Below are positions 48,773-58,272 of a stretch of 64,000 nt of DNA, one piece after another. The notes under the pieces are model-generated. The model worked only from the letters and a program-made list of their open reading frames with translations, was not told the DNA's origin and ran no database searches. The position numbers and the translations under genes are program-made. Location: NCBI GenBank assembly GCA_029448655.1, contig JACCLO010000004.1, positions 2,666,001-2,730,000 on the forward strand, in the 5' to 3' direction. Every line of letters starts with the position of its first letter. The stretch's first letter is position 1. Origin of the DNA: Wolfiporia cocos (Eukaryota; Basidiomycota; Agaricomycetes; Polyporales; Phaeolaceae).

Positions 48773-49640
48773 TGTGAAGGTGAAGGTGTTTGAGAGTGTT
48801 GCGCTCTGCGCTCAGAACATGCTTATACGCGCCGACCCGATTAGGAAAGTGTTCAGGTTCGACTTTCCTCGTCCACTGGCTGAAATGTTGTGGATAATGC
48901 AGCCCTTAGTCTTCGCCGGGTATATACTTTCGACGGCTCTAAGCATTCTGGCACACTTATTAGCTTCAAGTGCTAGTGAGCGCTTGTACGTAAGATCTTG
49001 GTCGCCTCGCCTTCAGCATCTTTGATGCTGGGGGACCTCATGCTCAGCGGATCGTCAGTGTGATGGGTTGTCTGCCTATGCTGAGCTCTCATTGAATCAG
49101 CGTCTCAACTATTCGCGTGATCCGTGCGCACGAAGTGAGCGCGCTTGCACTTCAGCGTTGTTCAGCACGCTCAAGCTGCAGAACATGCTGTCCAAATCAA
49201 TATTTACGATCTTGACCCCTTCCCTTCCACGGTCACCAAGTACGAATCAATTTCTTCCATGATAGGAAGGCTCGACCAGTCTGAAGCTATGCCCACTCTG
49301 CAGATCTGAATGATAATACAACTCGACACTAGCTGTTCTTTTGCGGAAGAAGCAGCAATCCAAACACGGACGATGTCATCTTCAGGACGAAAAGAGGCCC
49401 TAGATGGTCACATAGTATGCATCAAACTTCTGGGTGATGCGGATACGCTTGATGGCTGGGTACCGTAGAGTACGCCAGCAGCGCGGTATGCCGCGCTGTG
49501 TGCAAATAGTCATAGCTATAGCAGACCACCACTCGACATGTACACGCAGGGCTCGGAGTCGAAAACAGCGTTGCAGCTCATATCAGATACATCGTGTGGA
49601 TGTCAACTACAAACGGTGTAGAAGTACATGTGGTGCTTGC
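48773..49640. other. intergenic region between SPF45 and the P450
   Basis: About 870 bp, upstream of SPF45 and downstream of the minus-strand P450. A perfect hairpin with 8 bp arms (CAGCGCGG / CCGCGCTG, loop TATG) lies at 49479-49498. Short plus-strand frames are not supported as genes. Confidence 0.45.
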
Positions 49641-51837
49641 TTATTCGTCATTTCCAGTCAGTAGCTCCTCCAAATTGGAGATCCTAGGCTCAAAAATGGC
49701 GTGGAACGGCGCTGGATGCACGTTGGCAGTGTCAGTGAACGCATGTGTATCGATCGGCCTCGATGGGTCTTGTGAGATCTTGAATGCCCACAAGACAAGG
49801 GCGGTATTGATGAACAGCGAGCTATGCATTCGTATGCGTAAGCGGTCACATACGTCTCATATGAGAGTACTCCTCACTTGTTCGCGACATGCTGACCCAC
49901 GCACACCCTATACAGATGTAGTACCAATTGGCGGTTGCGCCTTCAGAGACGCCAACGGCTTACCTGCGCCCGAACCCAAAGTTGAAGAACCTCAGGTCAT
50001 CGCGAATACGGCCATGAGGTGTGAGCCATCGCTCCGGCTTGAACGCTTCAGGGTCTGGATACACGTCGGGATCTCGCGCGATAGCCCTTGAAACGATACA
50101 CGGAGTTAGTAGGCATAGCTTTGCTATGCGCTAATGGGAATCCAGATACCAGTGAATGCCCAAAATCTCGGCTCCCTCAGGAATCACGTAGTCTTTCTGA
50201 TGAACCATGATCGATGAGCACAAAAGTCACAGCTCGGGTCATACTTGGGTAGCTACCCATATAATGTCTTTCATCGCTCTGTGAGCGAAGCCTAGAACAG
50301 AGCGAACAGGTCAGGACATTCTGTTGTTCATGCTGATGCAGGCAAGACTGACCAGTTATACTAACTGGACGCCAGCGATACGCCTCGAGCACAAATGCGG
50401 TGACTTCAGGCAGCGTATCCTCATCTTCAAAAGATGGAACTTCGTGCGATAAAGCATTACCAATCGCCCCGAGTTCAATCATCGAGAAGTAGAACTTACC
50501 TCTGTCCCGGCCGAGTACTTTATCGAGCTGTGCCTGTACTCTGGCTTGCGCTTCCGGATAGCAAGCAGCAGCCATCGTTATGAATCCCAAGGCTGCAGCA
50601 GTCTATCGCAGATGTGAACACATCAGCACGACAAACACTGGGACACAATATGCCTGCTTACCGTGTCAGAACCCGCACCGAAGATTGCGCCTGCCAAGTA
50701 CGCCAGTTCGGCATCCGAGAACTGAAGGCGTTCTTGGTTTTCAAGTAGATACGTAGCGAACGAGGGCTGTGCATCTCCATGTGCCTGCAAATGTTTGGAT
50801 ACCATACCGTCAATCCCAGATATGATGGTCCATTCTTACTAGCTGCTTTCTGACAACATCCAATTGTGCACTATATAGTGCTTGCTCTTCAGCTTGATAC
50901 CTCCGTAAATGCGCAAGATACCCTGGAATGTAGCGAAGGAAGGGGTACGTATCAACGAGATGGGCGCCTGGTCGTAATGTGGCACCAAGGAGGGCCAGAT
51001 ACTTGTTCACAGCCTGAACCTCTGGGTCTGAGTAAGAAGTAGGGGTCGTCTTGCCGTACGCAATGGTCATGACAACACTAGCGGCATAGCTTCATCGCGA
51101 TCAGAATCCCATGCGAGGAGGTCGACGCATAGTCAACAAACCGTTTCGCATGTTCGAGATGTCCGGCGGGATTGAGGTAGCAATCCAGTATGTATTTCTT
51201 TGCATTCTTGTATTGCATCTGTTTGTAGTTCTCAGCCACATTGGGCTGTAGGTATGCATGCAATGCCCTGTGGCACAGGTCATAAACGCGTTCGGACTTC
51301 TAACCGTCGATTCACTGACCTCCTGATCTTCTTTATGCGTTCTCCCGCTTGTGTCATCAGAACACGCATACCTCCTGATTGTATCTCGTTTGCAGCGATA
51401 GCCCTGGGCCTATCAGCAGTTTCCGCAGAATGCTTGGACAGTATGTCGACCGCAGCCTAATGTGCGCGTTAGCTTATATATTTCATGGTAACGGAGCAAT
51501 CCGACCTGGTAGCGACCTATGACACAGACGATACGTTTGCCATATCGTAGTGATATCACAGGTCCGTATGTGTCGACGAGTTCCGAATAGTAGCGAAATG
51601 AACTGAAAATCCAGTGTTGAAACAGTAATTGAACACGTCCACATAGACTTACTATGGACCCGGTGATGCGTTGCCAAATAGCCAATGGCCTGGTGGCCCC
51701 GGAGGAAGGGACAATTTACGAGCAGCATATAGTGGCTGCACTACTTGCGTCCAGATCACTGAGGCGCTGGCAATAAGCACGGTCCCCAAAACGAGCTGAA
51801 GAGGTACAAGGTCACCGAGCATCGATGACAGTGTCAT
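49641..51837 (-). CDS. cytochrome P450 monooxygenase (E-class, microsomal)
   Basis: Fungal ER-anchored P450 of unknown substrate. Thirteen exons (51837-51653, 51602-51506, 51456-51320, 51267-51127, 51077-50840, 50784-50662, 50602-50500, 50439-50353, 50291-50257, 50196-50150, 50086-49964, 49907-49878, 49821-49641) join in frame to 508 residues, the normal size. A hydrophobic anchor (LVLGTVLIASASVIW) precedes the hinge LPPGPPGHWLFGN. The I-helix AGAIFGAGSDT is at about 297-307, the ExxR pair at Glu360 and Arg363 (EAYRWRP), the PERF-like segment in AFKPE, and the haem loop FNFGFGRRVCVGQ with Cys441. The haem Cys lies in an exon of 30 nt. The final exon has the expected ISN...EELLTGNDE tail. No cluster partner (synthase, terpene cyclase, reductase) is adjacent. 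Confidence 0.93.
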
Positions 51838-52319
51838 GATTGCAAGACAGACGTCGGACAATCTACCTCGCGGTATAGCTAGCGGAAGGAGGTTTATGCG
51901 GAAGAAGCTGGGGTCGGGTCAGAAAACGTAGGTCATCTGCTTATGTGCTTGAGCGCCGACACGCACTGACCCGATGAGAACCCGGTTGACAATCTAGGAA
52001 AAACGTGGCCACCACAGTGCGCTGATAGCACGCGCGGTGGGTGCATGACGGTGATTGATGACGACAGAGGGGAACAATTCACTGCGCATTAGAACGACAG
52101 ACAATATTCGGTGTCATTTGGCTGCTCGCTTTTTCGTTTCCTTAAATGTGGTACTGTGTGTGATCCGATGCATATGGTCGAGACCACTTGTAGCCTGATG
52201 AAAACACGCAGAGTCCATTCTGTCGTCCGATAGCTTGCGAGACGTTCATTGCTACGTACAACATCATAAATAACGGGATGTGGTTGAATCCAGAGCTTCA
52301 ACCACTCCTAGCGAGGATT
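51838..52319. other. intergenic stretch P450 promoter / DCN1 3' end
   Basis: About 480 bp between two minus-strand genes, with no supported gene or repeat. Confidence 0.4.
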
Positions 52320-53556
52320 TTACGCTTCTGTAGCATCCGCTGGTGATTCCTGGTCGGCTTTCTTGGCGCCTTTCCAGGCAGCGTAATCATCAAGCATTGT
52401 GGGCCATGCCTGAGAATCGTTACTTCAGCATACAGCTGTGACACGAATGATTGAGCTCCTCACCCCATCAGCGTCATAATTCGATAGGTTTGTATCGATC
52501 GTTCTGCAGAACTCCAATGTCTGTACAAGCGCGATCATACATTGTTGTCATGCAGATTAGGCACGAGAGGTTGTAAAAGCGACGGCATTCGGTGGTTGAT
52601 CACTGCCGGCCGCATTATCAAACTGACACAACATACCATGTTCCACAGATCCTTATTTACACCCTTGTACGTCCCCTTCTCCTGAAAGGCACACGATGTC
52701 AGGAAAACTTCAAGACTATGACTCAGGCGCTTACATTAATGAATTGAAGCAGATCGGACATCAACGGGTAGCAAGGTGCGAGGAGAACGGACCAAAAGGC
52801 ACTGGCAGTCTGTCGAGATACCCTGTTAACGGGGGACATGTTGACGGAAGTGATCAACAGACCTCCATATCTATGTTTCGTGCCTGCCTATTTATCATCT
52901 CAGTTGATTCAACAAGGCTGTTTGTGATACAATTCTCAGAACTCACGGAGGTTTGGCAAGTGCGAAGCAGAATGTGTACAATTCGTTGAAGGCACGTTTT
53001 GTGTCTTTTGCATATTTGTAATATCGTGTACGATTATACGGTTCTGCTGCTGTAGACGAGCTTGATTTCCGATTTGCTGCTGCCGCTGGTTCAACAGGTA
53101 GCTTTCCCCAAAGCACTAAATTCTCTATTTCGCGTAAAGCAGTAGAAAGAGAGGATAAATCCGAAATTCTACTCATTGGTTCATTAAAACTTGCAGCGAG
53201 CAGCTCCTTAAGATGAAGACCACTTACTGGAGTTCGGTGGTGTTTTTCTCCCATTCGACCTTGCTGATTTTAGCCATCTCCGACGAGGACATTTGCCATG
53301 CAAGGATTAGAGGGAGTGCGCCTTCCATTGATATGTCCATATCCGAACACAAACGTTCGAAGCCTTCCGGACCTATTACAGTCGGCTGGTCCGAATCTGC
53401 ATACGCATCGAAAAGCGATCCCGCATGGGCGGCACTGTAAGGCTGTGGATTGGATGATGCAACGGATACAGCTTCTGACCCTGAGGCTTTGGAGGTTTCC
53501 TGTATACTGTGGGCGCTCTTGTGAGGAATGCAGCAAAACAATGAGGACAGATTCAT
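52320..53556 (-). CDS. DCN1-like cullin neddylation factor
   Basis: Dcn1/DCUN1D protein, a co-E3 that promotes NEDD8 transfer to cullins. Seven exons (53556-53228, 53189-52947, 52887-52863, 52809-52735, 52681-52637, 52520-52464, 52409-52320) join in frame to 287 residues. The potentiating-neddylation (PONY) domain spans most of the protein: LFDAYADSDQPTVIGPEGFE, ALPLILAWQM, YNRTRYYKYAKDTKRAFNEL, ALAKPPQARNIDME, FWSVLLAPCYPL, EKGTYKGVNKDLWNM, LSNYDADGAWPTMLDD. The last two contain the Asp/Ala/Trp surface that contacts cullin. Exon 3 is only 25 nt. The chosen ATG gives MNLSSLFCC; the frame is open upstream but without ATG. The paired Cys8-Cys9 resemble the lipidated N-terminus of DCUN1D3, but there is no Gly at position 2, so only palmitoylation is possible. 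Confidence 0.93.
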
Positions 53557-53877
53557 GGCTGTGAGTTGCTCGCGCACGTGACAGTACCGTTCCAAGCACC
53601 GCGCGCGATGAGCGGATGTCTGTGGTGCAGCTGTGAACGATGCGGAGCACCGCGGACAATTTTCCAAATATCCTCTGCTAAGCAGAATGGCTCACTTGAC
53701 TACGTGTCGTGGCGGTCTCACAGAAGAGAAGAACCAGGGTGGCAACGAGGCGGTACCTACTTGAAATCATCGGGCCGAATCTAACACCTTACTTAGTGAC
53801 GATATCTCCAAGGATAGATATCACATACCTCGCCTGACCTATTTGATATCGAAGGGTTAGGGTTTCAGCATGTCAAA
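53557..53877. other. intergenic stretch upstream of DCN1
   Basis: About 320 bp with AT-rich inverted stretches (GATATCTCCAAGGATAGATATC near 53801) and an incidental GGGTTAGGG at 53854. No gene is supported. Confidence 0.4.
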
Positions 53878-54289
53878 TTACAAGCCGAAAAGTTCAAACC
53901 CTTGCTGTGGCGCTGGTGCCGCGGCTTTGCCCCTGCTCTTCGTACTAGGTTTGGCGGTCTTTGATGTGGTCTTCCTGGGCTTCTTCGCATCCGGGAGTGT
54001 CTACAAGAGCGCGTAAGTGAATACAACAGCTCTGAAGTATGTATACGGTTCAGGGCACACCTCCGATTGCTCTACAGATTCCGCACGACGTTATTAGGGT
54101 CCGGCCACATTGTGTTGGAATGTGCACATTAGACCCACCGGATATTTTCTTGGTGGTACGGGAGGAGGCGCGAGTGGTTCTTGTAGTAGTCTCCGCCGCA
54201 GTATCGTCTCCGCGCTTTCGCTGCACGATTTGTCAGCATTTCGGAACTACTTTGGCGTAACTTTTGGGCGTACTCACTTTGGGTGGCAT
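53878..54289 (-). CDS. short basic, Lys/Thr-rich predicted protein
   Basis: A three-exon model (54289-54278, 54220-54128, 54000-53878) gives 75 residues beginning MPPKRKRGDD and ending QGFELFGL. The 58 nt intron 1 and the 127 nt intron 2 have GT-AG ends and the joins keep the frame. The product is rich in Lys, Arg, Thr and Pro (KKPRKTTSKTAKPSTKSRGK), like the disordered N-terminal tails of chromatin proteins such as fungal PARPs, but no globular domain follows. It may be a genuine small nuclear protein, the first exons of a gene that I fail to extend, or a remnant. Intron 2 is longer than usual here and its donor is the weakest point. Confidence 0.35.
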
Positions 54290-55923
54290 ATTTCTGAGAA
54301 AGATCGACTGCAAAAAGGGTGTACCGCGATGTAGCGAAGCAAGGTCAGAAGCGCGCGTATAGGACTGAAGTAGCCGGGGACACGTGCGGATAACCGCTGT
54401 TGTCGGCAAATGCCTTCTTGATAATCACAGCCGCATACAGTAATTGGCCTGCCATATTTGTAGAGATGGTTCAGGATATCCGACTCTGAGAAGTGCCACG
54501 AATTCGTATACGACATGACCAGGAAGCGGCCTGTACGAACTTTCTATGCCCCCTTAGTCTGCCTATACGGCAGCTATTATCCCGGTCTCATGGAAGCCCA
54601 CCCGCCGTGTGTGAAAATGATGGCAGCACCGATGGGTCAATGCAGTCAAAGACAAGGTACAGAATGAGTCAGGAATACATATTAGATCATAAAAACCTGT
54701 ATCGATGCAGTTTTAGGAGAGGATAAAAACAACCGTATCCGAAACGGTATGGATCTGCGGAACAAGAATAATGACCGTGCGAGACCACTGAGTGAATCTC
54801 GCTGATATGACGACAACAACACCGTCATTCAATTAATTTTCACGCTTTGCGTCTGCGCTAACCAACCTACCGTAAAACGTGCCGAAAAGTAGACAAAGCT
54901 GCTTTGGCTTCGTCTTCGCTCATGCGAAGTCTCAGGGGCAAACCCGGCGACGCCGGAAACATATCGCGCCCCGCAGGCAGATGACAGCGGAGCTGAACGC
55001 TCAGTTAGAGATGGAGTGAGATAGGAAACGGACACCTGAGCGGCACAGATATCCTTGATTGAGCACAATGAATCGCACTGAAGCGGAATCTCCAAGCCGT
55101 TCGGGGCCACCGTGGTGAACATGTCAGTCTTTGAGAGCTGATCGTCTACGCTGCAGCCAAGCTTCCATTTTCCCAACATAAGGGAACAACGACCGAACTA
55201 GGAATGTCAGGAGCTCCACGAGCATCGCACGTACCGAATATCCGTGGGCAGCTTTTGCGCTTCCTATTCAGTCCGCGCTGCATGTTCATTCCAAACGCAA
55301 AAGCCATGGCATTGTTCCTGTTACTGGTCAGGTATCCGCTTTAGCTCAGGGAATGTTACCACATCCGCGAGGACGCTAGATACCCGCGTCAACGATGTGA
55401 ACACGTTACACGGTTGCCTCGTAGCGCGCGACAGCAGGTTCGCGTCTCAAGCCCCATCGATAAGTGATCTGGTGGGACCCTGCTCTCAGTCCCGGTGGAT
55501 GCAGGATCATCGTAGATAGAATCAAGTAGCAACCAGTACAGTCAGTGATGTAGTCATCGCAATTCGACCGCGCAACACACGGACACGGACGCTAGCGCGC
55601 TGCAGACCTAGGAAACGGAAGACACGAGCCTTCCTTGTGGTCGACAGGCATTTTTGTAATTGTCTGGACAGATAGCACGCTGGAGACGCGTGAGGGATGT
55701 AATTGTTTTGAGCAATCCGAAGGGAGTAAGGCACATGTCCAAACTCATTTGCCGAGGACCCGTAGAACAAGCACTTCCATATCTGGAACAATATGAGATG
55801 CTCGTCGACGCGACCTTCGCGCGCGATATAATCCCCCGCCTAACCGCAATGCTAGCATTCGTCCGGGGCTGCTGTTGCGTCTTTTTGACTTTCTAATCGG
55901 CCGCCAACAAGTTGTGTTCCACC
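54290..55923. other. gene-poor region of about 1.6 kb
   Basis: The longest stretch without a supported gene. A minus-strand frame of 116 codons starting with ATG (55179-54829) shows no family motif; plus-strand frames near 55244 and 55660 are under 95 codons. No repeat, transposon end or RNA gene was recognised. Base composition is somewhat lower in GC than the neighbours. Confidence 0.4.
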
Positions 55924-56805
55924 ATGCACGGCCTTTCATCCTATATGGTGAGTACACAGCAATATAGTGCAACCTGATAAGTCTTAACGGGCCTTCTGAC
56001 GGTCGTTACAGCAGCATCCATCATACCCCGCCAGCACGGAGAGCCTACTTGAACAACCCAGCGGTTCTCGCCGCGTGAAGTACCGCGGCACGGGCGAACG
56101 TTCCAAATGGGACTTCGCTATGGATTCGGAAGACCGCCGTCAAATAGACGTGTCACTTGTGCTCCCTCATTATCGCGCCCGCAACCAGCCACTCGACCAC
56201 CGGTTATCCATGTTCATCGAGGGTGATGACGCCGATTCTATAAAGGTTAAAGTGGTATGTCATGCATTTTCATTGACCAATCGCGTCTTACTGGAACTAT
56301 CCTTCAGTGCCGGAACTTCCAGCCGACACGTACGACCAAATTCCGCCTCGAAGTGCACTCTTCATCAGATGCGGCGGACATTACCATCTGGCTTCCTTCC
56401 GACTTCAAGGGACGCATCCACCGCTCTTCCCGCTGTCAACGAATGTCATTCTCTGCCGGCTTCACGAACCGCATCATGCAGAATGTTTCACTGACGCAAT
56501 CTCGGCGACCATCTCTGGTGGCTGACGCCGACAAACAGTCACACCAGATCTCGGACATCTACATCGCCGAGAAGGCTGGCGCCTACCCACAGGAGGACGC
56601 TTGGAGCGCTAGCACCCTCCGCGGCGATCTGGACGAGGATGAAGTCGTCGTCATCACATCTGGACAAGTAACGTTCCGGATGTGGGACGTCCACCGTGGG
56701 GAACCCGAAGCGCGATGCCGTGAGGCGTGCAAGCGTGTCTTCGGATGGTGCACGAAGCGCGCTCCGGAAGTCGCGATAGACTGGGATTTCTTGCTCGATG
56801 ACTGA
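55924..56805 (+). CDS. DUF7330-domain protein
   Basis: Member of a basidiomycete family with a beta-rich DUF7330 domain of unknown function. Exons 55924-55947, 56012-56254 and 56308-56805 join in frame to 254 residues. The first exon (MHGLSSYM) is the least certain because family N-termini vary. Domain landmarks are KFRLEVHSSSDAADITIWLP followed by SDFKGRI, then SFSAGFTNRIMQNV, the acidic DLDEDEVVVITSGQVTFRMW and the end DVHRGEPEAR with EACKRVFGW. Two regular beta repeats (an expected feature of adhesin-like or protease-resistant folds) can be guessed from the alternating pattern. No signal peptide or membrane segment is visible, so it is probably intracellular. Confidence 0.75.
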
Positions 56806-57163
56806 CCACCTTCGGGTGCCTTTTCGTTCTCTTGACTGCTTGACGCATCCCCACCTTACAGTTACGTACAGTATACCTAGTCCGTGTGTCAAAATGTATC
56901 ATTACGTCCTGTCACGTCTACTCTCATCACATAACTGTAGCCCGTGGATCTCTTACGCACAACGCATTATACACATTGTAGCATCAGTCGATGTTTCATC
57001 TTCCATTACTATACACCCACATTATGGCTATGCTACCCTTTCGAATATGAATACATGCGTCTATGCACTCCAAGGAAGCCTTGACTGGATACATGATGAT
57101 ACAAGAAATGCCATGATACCGCTACAGCGCTGATGGTATACACCACGCCGTGACCAAAGGTAC
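56806..57163. other. convergent intergenic region
   Basis: About 360 bp between the 3' ends of the DUF7330 and CIA2 genes; AT-rich, with no supported feature. Confidence 0.45.
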
Positions 57164-57889
57164 TCATGCGGCCGTAGGTTCAGGATGCTGACCCACGGTA
57201 GACAAGCACTGTTCAAGTACCTCCAGTAGAGCGGGATTCTCCAATGCAGCGGCTACACGTTCCTTGTCGTTCAACTGTTTGTTCACTGCTTCATTGTTTG
57301 ATCAGTCAGAATCACTGCAGGCAATTTGTGCGAAACATACGTGCATGTTCGCTCTGATGCGAGCCAGGCTTGACGCGTATATCTACTTTGTACCGCTGTG
57401 GCAGACTGCGAAGCAGTCTCACCCGGATTGATAGACCTAACATTGATTGATGGTGAAATTTAAGATCGTGAACAGATGGCCCTTGGAACCTACCAATGAA
57501 TGTGCTCATCCCGCAATGCGGTACCGTTGGCGTGAACTCAACTGTCAACCTGTCTGGGGTTTTGTCGTCGAACGTGATCTGTGGCGCGGACACCACCGCG
57601 AGCTGTTCTAGCGTCATGCTACGATGCTCGGGGTCAGATATTGATCGAATGAGCTCTGCAACCATGAAGGGGTTCAGGAAGTTGTTTCAGCAAGGTCAAC
57701 CATGCAATGCTCACCAAAGATCTCGTCCTGATCAATAACCTCGACTTCGTTGGACTCGTCATCTTCCTCGATATCGTGTGTGCCATCGTCAAGCCAGAGC
57801 GAGTTTGCTTTGTAATGCGCGGGCAGACCGCGGTTGGATTTTGCTGTGGCAAAAACGGTTGGGTTGGGATTGAACACTTCAGACGACAT
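57164..57889 (-). CDS. CIA2: CIA2/FAM96 (MIP18-family) cytosolic Fe-S assembly factor
   Basis: CIA2 belongs to the MIP18 (DUF59) family and is part of the targeting complex with CIA1 and MET18 that inserts Fe-S clusters into nuclear and cytosolic proteins such as DNA polymerases. Four exons (57889-57715, 57655-57494, 57436-57341, 57285-57164) join in frame to 184 residues. Conserved segments are [33 protein letters not shown] with [20 protein letters not shown] carrying the invariant Cys, [20 protein letters not shown] with SEHA, and [20 protein letters not shown]. The acceptor of the last exon has two adjacent AGs (CAGCAG-like); I chose the one that avoids an extra residue. The product matches the larger Cia2B-type proteins in length. 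Confidence 0.93.
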
Positions 57890-58272
57890 TCTCAGCGCCG
57901 CTGATTCAATCAAGAAGAAAGTTCAAGTTCGAAAGCGGTGGCTGAAGTGATTGATGAGTGCAGAGCCCGAGTCAGGTATGGGATAAGTCAGCGTCGGATC
58001 GGATCTATGATCTACACATCAATTCTTGTGCGATCTCCGATCGCAAGGTGTGGCAGTTCGAACACTGGAGCAAATCGGGTATCCAAAAGTTTGAGCAGCG
58101 TACGGCTAAGCGGATAATAAACGAAGGATCATTACACGGAGAAGATGATACAACAAGTACTCGCGCCCGGCACCCATCAAGCACCTGAATCCATGTATTC
58201 CGGGTATTACTACAATACGCAAAGAAAGGAAGCTCGACGAGAGGACACCATCCATCCAGGAGCAGCAGTCTT
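57890..58272. other. intergenic stretch CIA2 promoter / Vps1 3' end
   Basis: About 380 bp between two minus-strand genes; no supported feature. Confidence 0.4.

Noticed and set aside
53854..53862. GGGTTAGGG, resembling telomeric repeat
   Set aside because: About one and a half units only, in a region with ordinary genes; chance is the simplest explanation.
54829..55179. Minus-strand frame of 116 codons with ATG start
   Set aside because: No conserved motif or plausible flanking exons; mentioned only in the gap description.
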